Positions 1 to 7,965 of a stretch of DNA of 27,180 bases are shown here, piece after piece; positions within the stretch are counted from its first letter, which is position 1; every line of letters starts with the position of its first letter. Below the pieces are notes generated by a model, which saw only the letters and a list, made by a program, of their open reading frames with translations, was not told where the DNA came from and ran no database searches. The translations under genes and the position numbers were made by a program. The stretch is taken from contig JAZKXZ010000022.1 of assembly GCA_045611845.1 (NCBI GenBank), positions 1-27,180 on the forward strand. The letters run 5' to 3'. The DNA comes from Enterocola sp045611845 (GTDB lineage Bacteria > Bacteroidota > Bacteroidia > Bacteroidales > Paludibacteraceae).

Positions 1-1
1 T

Positions 2-2266
2 ACGCGTTGGCATGGTCAAATTGCAGGTGACTGCGTGGACTTAAATACAGAAAACCCAGCTGTGACTAATTATTTAGTAGAATGCTATGGTAAATTCATT
101 GCAATGGGTGTGGATGGCTTCCGTATTGATACATCTGGTCATATCTCACGTTTGACATTCAATAAAGCATTCCTTCCTCAATTTACTGCTCTTGCAGAAC
201 AATACAAGGCTAAACGTAATGGTGGTCCATTCTTTATGTATGGTGAGGTTTGTGCTCGTGAACGTAACGTAACATATCGTAACACACAATACGCTTCTCC
301 TTATTTCTATACATGGAAAGAAACTAAGAACTATTCTTGGGATACAAGTGAAACTTCTTGGAATAACATTGTAGTAAAAGAAGGTGAACTTGGTAATCAC
401 ACCAATATGAAATCTGTTGAACAAACAGCGGTAGATTATGCTGGTGAAAGTAACTTACCAAACTCTAGCAATGCATTCTTAAGTGGTAATAAATATCATA
501 CTCCAGACTATTCAAAATGGAATAACTTCAGTGTAATTGACTTCCCAATGCACTGGAACTTTAAAACTGCTGCAGAAGCATTTGGTGTAAAGTCTGGTGA
601 TAAATATTACAATGACGCTACGTATAACGTTGTTTATGTAGACTCACATGACTACGCTCCAGACGGTGCTCCAGAAAGTGTTCGTTTTGAACAAGACGAA
701 AGTGTATGGGCAGAAAATGCTTCATTGATGTTTACATTCCGTGGTATCCCTTGTATTTATTACGGTTCTGAAATTCAATTTAGAAAAGGTGCTGCTATAG
801 ACAAAGGTCCTAATGGCCCTCTTTCTGAAACAGGTCGTGCTTATTATGGTGGCTATATTACAGGTGATATTAATGCAACAGGCTTTGCAGAATATACAGC
901 TACAGGTAATGCTAACGCAACACTTAAACACCCACTAGCACTTCACTTCCAACGTCTAAACCAAATTCGTATGGCTGTGCCAGCGCTACGTAAAGGTCAA
1001 TATAGCACCGATGGTTGTAATGGTACTTTTGCATTCAAACGTCGTTATACAGACTCTAAAACAGACTCTTACTGTCTTGTAACTATTAGTGGTGGTGCTA
1101 CATTTAGCGGTATTGAAAATGGTACATATATTGATGTAGTAACTGGTGATACCAAAACTGTATCTAATGGCTCACTTTCAGTTTCATGTACAGGCAAAGG
1201 TAACTTACGTGTTTATGTATTACAAACAGGTAAAGGTTCTGTGTCTGGCAAAGTAGGTACAGATGGTAAATATATCTACGGTCCTAAATCTGTAACTGCA
1301 ACTCAACCTAGTTATGACGGTAAACAAGAAGCTGGTGCAAGCGGTGTGGCAGGTGGTGGTTCTTCAGAACCAGAAGTATCTATCGATCCATGTGTGGCAA
1401 AAGGTGAATTTGCAGTATTCTTCCAAAAACCATCAGACTGGGGTAAATCTATTAATATTTACATTTGGCAAGGTTCTACACCAGCTGTAGGTGCATGGCC
1501 AGGTGCTAAAATGACAAACCTTGGTGGTGGCAACTACAAGATTACCTTAAGTTCTGATTTGACTGGTTACAGCTTTATCTTCAATGATGGTAGTGGTAAA
1601 CAAACATCTGACCTTTCTTCTTTGAAGATGAGTGCAATGTATAACTCAAGTGGTAGTGTAGTTAAAACTATTGCAGAAGGTGATTGTGAAGCAGGTGAAG
1701 GTGCAGGAACAATTACTCCAACACCAACTCCAGATCCAACTCCAACTCCAGATGTTCCATCTATGGGTGGTGGTGAACAATGTGTGTTCTTCCAAAACAA
1801 TCAAGGTTGGTCAACTGTATTCTGCTATGTATGGTATAAAGATGCAAATGGTACTCACGTAGATGAATGTGGTGCATGGCCAGGTTCTGCATGCGAATCT
1901 GTAGGTAATAATATCTACAAATACTGTTTCGACAAAACTATTGGTCAACCAACAGAATGGGGATTGATCTTCAACAATGGTGCTGGTACACAAACAGGAG
2001 ACTTAGTTGCTAAAAACGCAACAATGTATGACTTCAATGGTAATACCACTCCAGTAGATGTAGAAGATGTATTTGCTCAAGGTGTTGAAGTTTACTCATA
2101 CGCTCGCGTTATCTATGTGGACAATACTGAAGGTAAGACAATTACAGTACGTAGCTTAGACGGACGTGTTGTATACTCTGGTGTTGATACTGCAATTGCA
2201 GTAAATAACGCAGGTATCTACCTAGTAACTGTAGAAGACGCTACACTAAAAATTATGGTAAAATAA
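2..2266 (+). CDS. Secreted GH13 alpha-amylase with two starch-binding modules, 5' end outside window
   Basis: The reading frame is open to the left edge, so the GTG at 35 is not the true start; at least 11 more codons are visible before it and the N-terminus is missing. The GH13 catalytic core is recognisable: DGFRID (Asp at about residue 32 counted from 35) is the nucleophile region, MYGEV supplies the acid/base Glu, and DSHD the third catalytic Asp, so the enzyme should be active on starch or related glucans. About residues 449-540 and 577-665 are two similar beta-rich modules (FFQ..W...YIW and GAWPG motifs) that look like CBM26-type starch-binding domains, joined by a TPTP-rich linker. The last 70 residues (ITVRSLDGRVVYSG, GIYLVTVED) resemble a type IX secretion sorting domain, so the protein is probably exported and surface-anchored or released. 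A terminator follows at 2298. Family assignment is firm; the CBM family number is inferred. Confidence 0.9.
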   Translation, partial: TRWHGQIAGDCVDLNTENPAVTNYLVECYGKFIAMGVDGFRIDTSGHISRLTFNKAFLPQFTALAEQYKAKRNGGPFFMYGEVCARERNVTYRNTQYASPYFYTWKETKNYSWDTSETSWNNIVVKEGELGNHTNMKSVEQTAVDYAGESNLPNSSNAFLSGNKYHTPDYSKWNNFSVIDFPMHWNFKTAAEAFGVKSGDKYYNDATYNVVYVDSHDYAPDGAPESVRFEQDESVWAENASLMFTFRGIPCIYYGSEIQFRKGAAIDKGPNGPLSETGRAYYGGYITGDINATGFAEYTATGNANATLKHPLALHFQRLNQIRMAVPALRKGQYSTDGCNGTFAFKRRYTDSKTDSYCLVTISGGATFSGIENGTYIDVVTGDTKTVSNGSLSVSCTGKGNLRVYVLQTGKGSVSGKVGTDGKYIYGPKSVTATQPSYDGKQEAGASGVAGGGSSEPEVSIDPCVAKGEFAVFFQKPSDWGKSINIYIWQGSTPAVGAWPGAKMTNLGGGNYKITLSSDLTGYSFIFNDGSGKQTSDLSSLKMSAMYNSSGSVVKTIAEGDCEAGEGAGTITPTPTPDPTPTPDVPSMGGGEQCVFFQNNQGWSTVFCYVWYKDANGTHVDECGAWPGSACESVGNNIYKYCFDKTIGQPTEWGLIFNNGAGTQTGDLVAKNATMYDFNGNTTPVDVEDVFAQGVEVYSYARVIYVDNTEGKTITVRSLDGRVVYSGVDTAIAVNNAGIYLVTVEDATLKIMVK

Positions 2267-2297
2267 TCGTAAAGATTACTGAATAATAATTTAAAAG

Positions 2298-2333
2298 TAG
2301 AGGCTGATAGAAATATCAGTCTCTATTTTTTTT
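2298..2333 (+). terminator. Intrinsic terminator after amylase
   Basis: A 12-bp stem (TAGAGGCTGATA with TATCAGTCTCTA, one G-T pair) closed by a GAAA loop is followed by eight T residues. It lies 31 bases after the amylase stop codon. Confidence 0.85.
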
Positions 2334-2398
2334 GAAAAGTTGTTGTTTAAGGCATAGAGAAATGACTTAATAATCAATAAAAAACATAAGATATTTTC

Positions 2399-2429
2399 TT
2401 GGTGGAGTAAAAAAATAGTTGTATCTTTG
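2399..2429 (+). promoter_or_regulatory. Bacteroidetes-type promoter of rplU-rpmA
   Basis: TTG at 2399-2401 and TATCTTTG at 2422-2429 are separated by 20 nt, matching the known Bacteroidetes sigma consensus TTTG-N19-21-TAnnTTTG. Transcription would start near 2435, giving a 5' leader of roughly 78 nt before the rplU ATG at 2513, long enough for an autoregulatory structure, though I do not recognise a defined one. Confidence 0.8.
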
Positions 2430-2512
2430 TGCCCGTATTTCCAAAAGGTATGTTTTAAGTCGTGGTAAATGCCTCGCACCTCAGGAAGGTATTTTATAAA
2501 TTAATTATAATT

Positions 2513-2824
2513 ATGTACGCAATTGTTGAAATCGCTGGACAACAATTCAAGGTTACAAAAGACCAAAAATTGTATGTTCACCGTCTAAACGAAGAACGTG
2601 GTGCAAATGTAGAATTTACACAAGTTCTTTTAGTTGACGCAGACGGAAAAATCAAAGTTGGCGCTCCTGTAGTAGAAGGCGCTAAAGTAGTAGCAGAAGT
2701 AGTGTCTCACGTTAAAGGCGAAAAAGTAATCGTTTTCAAAAAGAAAAGAAGAAAAGGTTACCGCGTTAAAAACGGACACCGTCAATGCTTCACAGAGTTA
2801 GTAATTAAAGATGTTATCGCTTAA
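2513..2824 (+). CDS. rplU: 50S ribosomal protein L21
   Basis: 103 aa, the usual L21 length. The product begins MYAIVEIAGQQFKV, the standard L21 N-terminus, and contains the basic stretch FKKKRRKGYRVKNGHRQ near residues 73-89 that contacts 23S rRNA. An in-frame GTG at 2462 would add 17 residues that L21 does not have, so the ATG at 2513 is preferred. It is the first gene of the L21-L27 operon, 22 nt before rpmA, and is driven by the promoter at 2399-2429. Confidence 0.97.
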   Translation: MYAIVEIAGQQFKVTKDQKLYVHRLNEERGANVEFTQVLLVDADGKIKVGAPVVEGAKVVAEVVSHVKGEKVIVFKKKRRKGYRVKNGHRQCFTELVIKDVIA

Positions 2825-2846
2825 TTAAAGAAAGGAGACTAAAAAG

Positions 2847-3107
2847 ATGGCACATAAGAAAGGTGTCGGTAGTTCTAAGAACGGCCGTGAATCAGAAAGC
2901 AAACGACTTGGTGTAAAAATCTATGGTGGTCAATTTGCAAAAGCAGGTAACATTATCGTAAGACAACGTGGTACAGTTCACAATGCTGGTGAAAACGTAG
3001 GTATTGGTAAAGACCACACTCTATTTGCTTTAATCGATGGTGTTGTTGTATTCCGCAAAAAGAAAGACAACAAATCATTCGTTTCTGTACAAGCAGTAGA
3101 AGCTTAA
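2847..3107 (+). CDS. rpmA: 50S ribosomal protein L27
   Basis: 86 aa, full length for L27. It begins MAHKKGVGSSKNGRES, the conserved flexible N-terminal tail that reaches the peptidyl-transferase centre, followed by RLGVKIYGGQ and the glycine-rich core. The start follows an AAAGGAG motif (2830-2836), 10 nt before the ATG. There is no N-terminal extension of the kind cleaved by Prp in Firmicutes. It is the second gene of the rplU-rpmA operon, a nearly universal pairing. Confidence 0.97.
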   Translation: MAHKKGVGSSKNGRESESKRLGVKIYGGQFAKAGNIIVRQRGTVHNAGENVGIGKDHTLFALIDGVVVFRKKKDNKSFVSVQAVEA

Positions 3108-3140
3108 ATATTACGATACGTAATAAAAAACTCATAATTT

Positions 3141-3180
3141 TAGGGGATAACCAATAAAAAATTTGGTATCCCCTAATTTT
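3141..3180 (+). terminator. Terminator after rpmA, overlapping the serS promoter
   Basis: The stem TAGGGGAT(A)ACCAA / TTGGTATCCCCTA (3141-3154 with 3163-3175, one bulged A) is followed by AATTTTATTT. Its right arm contains the TTTG (3162-3165) that acts as -33 element of the next promoter. Confidence 0.8.
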
Positions 3181-3193
3181 ATTTATAAATTTG
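3162..3193 (+). promoter_or_regulatory. serS promoter
   Basis: TTTG at 3162-3165, a 20-nt spacer, then TAAATTTG at 3186-3193. Transcription would start near 3200, leaving a leader of about 17 nt before the serS ATG at 3217. Confidence 0.75.
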
Positions 3194-3216
3194 CATTTGT
3201 CTTAAAAAAATAACTT

Positions 3217-4488
3217 ATGTTAACTCTAAAGTACATTACAGAAAATACAGAAGAAGTAATTCTTAGACTTTCTAAGAAATATTTTGATGGCAGAGAATCT
3301 ATCGAAAAGATAGTTGAACTAGATAAGAATAGAAAAGCAACACAAGGTAGTCTTGATAATACCTTGTCTCAAATAAATCAAGCTTCAAAACAAGTAGGCG
3401 AGTGTTTTAAACAAGGCAAAGCAGAAGAAGCTAATGCCCTTAAAGCACAAGTGGCTCAGCTTAAAGAAGATAGCAAAGTGCTTTCTGAAAAACTTGAAGC
3501 TATTGAAAAAGAAATTACAGAAATTCTGCTTACTATTCCAAACCTTCCAAACAATGAAGTACCAGAAGGTCGCACAGCAGAAGACAATGTAGTAGAAAAA
3601 ACTGGTGGCAATCTTGAAGACCTGCCAGCAGATGCGCTTCCACACTGGGAACTTGCTAAAAAATATGATTTAATCGACTTTGAATTAGGTGTTAAGATAA
3701 CAGGTGCAGGTTTTCCTGTGTATAAAGGCAAAGGTGCAAGACTTCAACGCGCTCTTATCAATTTCTTCTTAGACGAAGCTCGTAATGCAGGTTACGAAGA
3801 AATTATGCCTCCTACAGTGGTGAATGCTGCTTCTGGTTATGGTACAGGTCAGCTTCCAGATAAAGAAGGTCAAATGTATCATGCTACAGCAGACGATTTG
3901 TATCTAATTCCTACTGCAGAAGTACCTGTAACCAATATTTACAGAGACGTTATCTTAAACGAAAGCCAACTTCCTATTAAAAACTGTGCTTACACACAAT
4001 GTTTCCGTAGAGAAGCAGGATCATATGGTAAAGATGTGCGTGGTCTTAACCGCCTACATGAGTTCTCTAAAATAGAAATCGTGCGCATCGATACTCCAGA
4101 GCATTCATATGAAAGCTTAAAAGAAATGATTGATCACGTAGAAAACTTGGTTAAAAAACTAGAACTTCCATATAGAATACTACGTCTTTGCGGTGGCGAT
4201 ATGAGCTTTACATCTGCAATTACATTCGACTTCGAAGTATATTCAGAAGCACAAAAACGTTGGTTAGAAGTAAGTTCTGTTTCAAACTTCGAAAGCTATC
4301 AAGCAAACCGTTTAAAATGTAGATATAAAGGTGCAGACAAGAAAACACAATTATGTCACACATTAAATGGTAGTGCACTAGCGCTTCCACGTATTTTAGC
4401 AGCGCTACTAGAAAACAACCAAACTCCAGAAGGTATTCGCATTCCTGCGGCATTAGTTCCTTATACTGGATTTGATATGATTAAATAA
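3217..4488 (+). CDS. serS: Seryl-tRNA synthetase
   Basis: 423 aa, typical length for bacterial class II SerRS, which charges tRNA-Ser and supplies Ser-tRNA for the Sec pathway. The first ~110 residues form the expected antiparallel coiled-coil arm, rich in Lys, Glu and Ala, that grips the long variable arm of tRNA-Ser. Class II motif 2 is seen as CFRREAGSYGKDVRGLNRLHEF and motif 3 as LNGSALALPRILAALLENNQ. The C-terminus IRIPAALVPYTGFDMI matches the family. It has its own promoter at 3162-3193 and is followed after 11 nt by manA, so the two may be cotranscribed. Confidence 0.97.
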   Translation: MLTLKYITENTEEVILRLSKKYFDGRESIEKIVELDKNRKATQGSLDNTLSQINQASKQVGECFKQGKAEEANALKAQVAQLKEDSKVLSEKLEAIEKEITEILLTIPNLPNNEVPEGRTAEDNVVEKTGGNLEDLPADALPHWELAKKYDLIDFELGVKITGAGFPVYKGKGARLQRALINFFLDEARNAGYEEIMPPTVVNAASGYGTGQLPDKEGQMYHATADDLYLIPTAEVPVTNIYRDVILNESQLPIKNCAYTQCFRREAGSYGKDVRGLNRLHEFSKIEIVRIDTPEHSYESLKEMIDHVENLVKKLELPYRILRLCGGDMSFTSAITFDFEVYSEAQKRWLEVSSVSNFESYQANRLKCRYKGADKKTQLCHTLNGSALALPRILAALLENNQTPEGIRIPAALVPYTGFDMIK

Positions 4489-4499
4489 TATGTTATAAG

Positions 4500-5492
4500 A
4501 TGGTTAAAGCTCCTTTATATCCATTACGTTTTGAACCTATTTACAAAACAACCATTTGGGGTGGAGAAAAAATTCTTGCTCTAAAGGGTGAGGAGTCTAA
4601 TTGTGAAAAAATAGGTGAGAGCTGGGAGGTGTCTGGTGTACAAGACAATGTCTCAGTGGTGTCTGAAGGGTATTTAAAAGGAACATCTTTAACTGAACTT
4701 ATACAGAAATATAGAGAAATTTTTGTAGGGGAAACTGTTTACCAGCGTTATGGTAATCAGTTTCCTTTGCTTTTTAAATTTATAGATGCATGTGACGATC
4801 TGTCGGTACAAGTGCATCCAGACGATGAAATGGCTCGTAAACACCGCCAAAGCAATGGTAAAACTGAGTTTTGGTATGTGATAGATGCAAAAGAAGGTAG
4901 TTCGCTATATGCAGGACTTAAAAAGAATTGCACACCAGAAGAACTTCGCGCTGCTGTGGAGCAAGGTGAGGTCTGTGAACTACTAAATAAAGAAGAAGTG
5001 GTGGCAGGCGATGCGTTTTTCTTGCCAGCGGGTAGGGTGCATGCCATAGGTGCAGGGCTTATGATTGCTGAAATTCAACAAACATCAGATGCTACATATC
5101 GTTTGTTTGATTATAATCGTATAGATACAAATGGCAAGCCACGTGAACTTCATCTAGACAAGGCACTTGAGTCTATAGATTATAAAGTTTATAGAAATTA
5201 TAAGACCGTATACAACAAGAATAGGATGTGTAAGCCTATTCAGCTAAAAGAATGTGGTTATTTTACTATAAACTTGATTACAGCAGACACATTTGTGAAA
5301 TTTGATTATAAAGGATTGGACTCTTTTGTTGCATTTATGTGTGTAGAGGGTAGTGCAGTGTTTACCTCGCAAAGAAAATGTAATGGAAAAATAAGCAGAG
5401 GAGAAACAATTTTGTTCCCTGCATGCGACCTTCCTGTGGCTTTAATACCAGAAAATGACAAGGTAAAGCTACTAGAAGTGTATGTAAGGTAG
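4500..5492 (+). CDS. manA: Mannose-6-phosphate isomerase, class I
   Basis: 330 aa cupin-type phosphomannose isomerase, which interconverts fructose-6-phosphate and mannose-6-phosphate using zinc. Metal-site motifs are visible: SVQVHPDDE (Gln and His ligands), GKTEFWYVI (Glu ligand) and PAGRVHAIGAG (second His). The opening FEPIYKTTIWGG is characteristic of the Bacteroidetes and Firmicutes short form. It starts 11 nt after serS with no promoter visible between them, suggesting readthrough from serS. Within the family the short form also shows activity on related sugars in some species, which sequence cannot decide. Confidence 0.93.
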   Translation: MVKAPLYPLRFEPIYKTTIWGGEKILALKGEESNCEKIGESWEVSGVQDNVSVVSEGYLKGTSLTELIQKYREIFVGETVYQRYGNQFPLLFKFIDACDDLSVQVHPDDEMARKHRQSNGKTEFWYVIDAKEGSSLYAGLKKNCTPEELRAAVEQGEVCELLNKEEVVAGDAFFLPAGRVHAIGAGLMIAEIQQTSDATYRLFDYNRIDTNGKPRELHLDKALESIDYKVYRNYKTVYNKNRMCKPIQLKECGYFTINLITADTFVKFDYKGLDSFVAFMCVEGSAVFTSQRKCNGKISRGETILFPACDLPVALIPENDKVKLLEVYVR

Positions 5493-5540
5493 ATTTTTTC
5501 TTGAAAAAATGCATTTTTCTTGAAAATTTCTTCTCAATTA

Positions 5541-5572
5541 TTTGGTGGATTCAAAAAAGTGTGCTATCTTTG
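5541..5572 (+). promoter_or_regulatory. tRNA-Pro promoter
   Basis: TTTG at 5541-5544, a 20-nt spacer and TATCTTTG at 5565-5572 form a consensus Bacteroidetes promoter. The start would be near 5578, leaving about 15 nt before the mature tRNA 5' end. Confidence 0.85.
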
Positions 5573-5592
5573 CATCGCAATTGAGAGAAATA

Positions 5593-5670
5593 CGGGATGT
5601 AGCGCAGTCCGGTTAGCGCACCTGCTTTGGGAGCAGGGGGTCCCAGGTTCGAATCCTGGTATCCCGACCA
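5593..5670 (+). tRNA. tRNA-Pro (anticodon TGG)
   Basis: The cloverleaf can be drawn by hand: acceptor stem CGGGATG/TATCCCG with the C1-G72 pair typical of bacterial tRNA-Pro, D stem GCGC/GCGC, anticodon stem CCTGC/GCAGG with the seven-base loop TTTGGGA (anticodon at 5628-5630), and T stem CCAGG/CCTGG with loop TTCGAAT. The CCA tail is encoded (5668-5670). The anticodon UGG can read all four proline codons. The gene sits at the border between the housekeeping block and the toxin-antitoxin/CRISPR block; I saw no second copy of its 3' end in the window that would mark an integration site. Confidence 0.97.
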
Positions 5671-5674
5671 CGAT

Positions 5675-5710
5675 AAAGACTTCAGAATTTCTGAGGTCTT
5701 TTTTCTTTTT
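5675..5710 (+). terminator. Terminator after tRNA-Pro
   Basis: The stem AAAGACTTCAG / CTGAGGTCTTT (one G-T pair) around a short AATTT loop is followed by a run of T residues, directly after the encoded CCA. Confidence 0.85.
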
Positions 5711-5784
5711 ATATCTGCCTTGGAAACAATCTCTACAGCACTATGCTGCAATGGTGTACTACAAATATTAGAGCAATATAAATA

Positions 5785-5815
5785 AAAGCAACGTTTCATA
5801 GAGAAGCGTTGCTTT
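5785..5815 (-). terminator. Terminator after PIN toxin gene
   Basis: The stem AAAGCAACG / CGTTGCTTT (5785-5793 with 5807-5815) lies just beyond the toxin stop codon at 5820 in the minus direction, with TTTTATTT following on that strand. Confidence 0.7.
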
Positions 5816-5819
5816 GGTT

Positions 5820-6230
5820 TTATGAAAGTTCCTTAGAATTAAATATTTCTAATAATTTAGTAGGAGTAACTACAAAAGGAGATTTTGGGAAGTGTTTAAT
5901 ATTACCAGTTGTTAAATATGTATTATCTACTGATAAAGCAACTTCGTAAAAAACTTTATCGTCAAGATCGTTAAATACATCGTCGCACAGGGCGCGTTCT
6001 GTATTGATAGCAATCCTTTTAATATGATTTAATAGGTTGTTTACTATTGCTTCTGGGAATTTAAATTTAGGACGTTTTAATACTTCCTCATATTCTTCTA
6101 GTATTTCATTGTTGCATAACAATGTAAGTTTGCCACAAAATACGAGTTCTATTATCTTCACAGTTGGAGATTCAGAATTAGATGTGTATAATGCAGAAAC
6201 TAGAACATTTGTATCTAGTACTATATTCAT
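5820..6230 (-). CDS. PIN-domain toxin (putative ribonuclease)
   Basis: 136 aa, the length of COG1569-type PIN toxins. PIN domains are Mg-dependent RNases using a cluster of acidic residues; MNIVLDTNVLVSAL at the N-terminus gives the first Asp (D6), ILEEYEEVLKRPKF carries the conserved Glu region, and DLDDKVFYEVALS with TGNIKHFP gives the later acidic residues and C-terminal strand. The ATG overlaps the antitoxin stop by 4 nt (ATGA at 6227-6230), so both are translated from one mRNA with the antitoxin first. The pair lies directly downstream of cas2 in the same orientation. The likely role is growth arrest or plasmid-style stabilisation of the neighbouring locus; RNA target unknown. Confidence 0.85.
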   Translation of the reverse strand: MNIVLDTNVLVSALYTSNSESPTVKIIELVFCGKLTLLCNNEILEEYEEVLKRPKFKFPEAIVNNLLNHIKRIAINTERALCDDVFNDLDDKVFYEVALSVDNTYLTTGNIKHFPKSPFVVTPTKLLEIFNSKELS

Positions 6231-6529
6231 TTTCTTAATCTTTCTTTTCTAGATTGTTTTATTTCATTATTAATTTCTTCTAAAGATAGGTCTGTGTTGT
6301 CGCTTTTAGCGGCAATGCTTCTTAATTCATAAAAATCATTAAGAGCACTAGTTGTGTAATCTGTTTTTGATTCAGATCTGATTTCAAATGGAATACAGCG
6401 TCTTTGTACAACTGCTTTGGCAAAAATATTAATTGCAACATTTGTACTCATTCCAAATTCTGAACATAGTGAATTAAATGATTTTTTTAAATCAGAATCC
6501 ATTCTTACTGTCATTGAAACTTGTGGCAT
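6227..6529 (-). CDS. RelB/DinJ-family antitoxin
   Basis: 100 aa. The N-terminus MPQVSMTVRMDSDLKKSFNS and the following FGMSTNVAINIFAKAVV form a ribbon-helix-helix DNA-binding fold of the RelB/DinJ type, with the PFEIRS segment that normally follows. Such antitoxins bind and block the toxin through the C-terminal half, here basic and probably disordered (KQSRKERLRK), and repress their own promoter as dimers. It is coupled to the PIN toxin by a 4-nt overlap. RelB/DinJ with a PIN partner rather than a RelE/YafQ partner is a less common combination but is known. Confidence 0.87.
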   Translation of the reverse strand: MPQVSMTVRMDSDLKKSFNSLCSEFGMSTNVAINIFAKAVVQRRCIPFEIRSESKTDYTTSALNDFYELRSIAAKSDNTDLSLEEINNEIKQSRKERLRK

Positions 6530-6554
6530 AGTTTTATTATTTAAGTTGTTAATG

Positions 6555-6562
6555 CAAAGTTA
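6555..6562 (-). promoter_or_regulatory. Probable -7 element of the toxin-antitoxin promoter
   Basis: On the minus strand TAACTTTG fits TAnnTTTG and lies 26 nt before the antitoxin start codon. No good -33 TTTG is found at the right spacing, as might be expected for a promoter controlled by its own repressor. Confidence 0.45.
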
Positions 6563-6644
6563 TATATTTTTGTGGAAATAATCTAATATTTGCATAATAT
6601 TTATGTCATATTGATGTTAAATTGGTGTAATATTAATGTAGAAA

Positions 6645-6977
6645 TTAGAAAAGTTCTAGCATTTGACCCGCTTGTGATGGAGTTTTGGGCTTTTTACACA
6701 TAAATAATTCTATATCTCCAAATTGCTTGTCTGTTATCTTCATAATTCCTACTTGACCATACGGTGGGAGCATATTTTTTACTCTTCTCATGTGCACATC
6801 TGCGTTTTCTGCACTTGGGCAATGTCTCATGTAAATAGAAAATTGAAACATAGTAAATCCATCTGCAATTAATTTCTTACGAAAATCGGCATACGCTTTA
6901 CGTTCCTTCTTCGTTTCTGTAGGTAAATCAAAAAATACAAGGACCCACATAATTCTGTATTCACTAAAGCGGTTCAT
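6645..6977 (-). CDS. cas2: CRISPR-associated endonuclease Cas2
   Basis: 110 aa, normal for type II Cas2. The ferredoxin-like fold starts with the strand YRIMWVLVFFDLPTETKKERKAY, in which the FFDLPT Asp is the conserved residue of Cas2, followed by FTMFQFSIYMRHCPS. With Cas1 it forms the integrase complex that inserts new spacers. Its start overlaps the end of cas1 by 4 nt (6974-6977), so translation is coupled. It is the last cas gene; no csn2 or cas4 follows, which defines subtype II-C. Confidence 0.95.
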   Translation of the reverse strand: MNRFSEYRIMWVLVFFDLPTETKKERKAYADFRKKLIADGFTMFQFSIYMRHCPSAENADVHMRRVKNMLPPYGQVGIMKITDKQFGDIELFMCKKPKTPSQAGQMLELF

Positions 6978-7900
6978 AACATTTCAGGATATAAGATTTT
7001 TCTAGTTTCGCCAGAATAACATCTATAAAGAGAGGCAGTAGTGAGTGTTACAGCATACTGCAATGTGCAATTTTTATTATTTATATACACATCGTATGTA
7101 GGCATTTGTAAAAATGTGGTTTTTACTTCCGTATTTAATTCGGTTATGCCTTTAGAATACAATTCGTGAACCTTTTCATCTATATAAGGTCGGTATGGCT
7201 CCATTATATCGTCTGCCAAGCAATATGCATTATATTTATTTTGGTGATGGATGCCCATTGTAAGCATTAATCCACTTGATATTAATGCACGTGCCACAAT
7301 TGCTCTTAATACTGCATATCCGTAATTAAGTAGATTGTTTGGTTCAATGCCATCTCTATCACGAACAAAATTTTTAATGCTAGGGAAGAACTTTTTCCAA
7401 TAATAGGCTGCAGCTCTTCCTTCTAAATTTTCTGTATCTCCACTTTTTACTCTATTACTCCATGCTGTCATGTTACCTATTTCTGTCTTGTTCAGTTTGT
7501 GGAGTAGTGTGGCTTGATTTTTTATTTTTTGTTGAACAGTTTGTTGCCAAAGTTGCTTTTTCAGAGGTAAAGATGCTTCTAATTGTGTGCGATAGCGTTC
7601 GTTCTGCACACTATTGCCAGAAAGAGATTGTAAAATACCTGTAGGCATATGATTACTATCGCATGTTATAATAACGCAGTTGTTTTCAACTAGTTTTTCA
7701 ATTAATCCAGAAGTGATGGTGATTTGTTTGTTGTCTATCATAACTAGTCCAATATCTTCTATTGGAATGGTACGTGTACCTTTCTCTTTTAGATGTGAAG
7801 GTATATCTACTTTTTCTAATGCTGGTAATTTTATCACCATTTGCTCATTTCTCATAGATAAATAAGCAGGATTGCTAAAACAAATAGTTCTTTTAATCAT
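6974..7900 (-). CDS. cas1: CRISPR-associated endonuclease Cas1
   Basis: 308 aa from the ATG at 7900, which gives MIKRTICFSNPAYLSM, the standard Bacteroidetes type II Cas1 N-terminus; an upstream TTG at 7909 adds three residues and is less likely. Metal-binding residues of the integrase are present: Glu in NLEGRAAAYYW, His in GIHHQNKYNAY, and Asp in LADDIMEPYRP. Nothing suggests inactivation, so spacer acquisition should be chemically possible. It lies 65 nt after cas9 but is separated from it by a strong intrinsic terminator (7924-7958). A possible TAAATTTG box sits on the minus strand only 7 nt before the ATG. Confidence 0.95.
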   Translation of the reverse strand: MIKRTICFSNPAYLSMRNEQMVIKLPALEKVDIPSHLKEKGTRTIPIEDIGLVMIDNKQITITSGLIEKLVENNCVIITCDSNHMPTGILQSLSGNSVQNERYRTQLEASLPLKKQLWQQTVQQKIKNQATLLHKLNKTEIGNMTAWSNRVKSGDTENLEGRAAAYYWKKFFPSIKNFVRDRDGIEPNNLLNYGYAVLRAIVARALISSGLMLTMGIHHQNKYNAYCLADDIMEPYRPYIDEKVHELYSKGITELNTEVKTTFLQMPTYDVYINNKNCTLQYAVTLTTASLYRCYSGETRKILYPEML

Positions 7901-7923
7901 AATCACCAAATTTAAAAGTTAGA

Positions 7924-7958
7924 CAAAAAATCCCACTGCACAACTAGCACAGCGGGAT
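7924..7958 (-). terminator. Intrinsic terminator between cas9 and cas1
   Basis: On the minus strand ATCCCGCTG pairs with CAGTGGGAT (7950-7958 with 7930-7938, one G-T pair), followed by six T residues. It begins 8 nt after the cas9 stop, so it would stop or attenuate transcription into cas1-cas2. Confidence 0.8.
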
Positions 7959-7965
7959 CGTGTTT

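Noticed and set aside
5593..5670. tRNA-Pro as attachment site of an integrated island carrying the CRISPR locus
   Set aside because: No repeated copy of the tRNA 3' end and no integrase gene are seen in the window.
5520..5799. Frames over the tRNA-Pro gene on both strands
   Set aside because: They translate the tRNA and its terminator; the tRNA explains the sequence.
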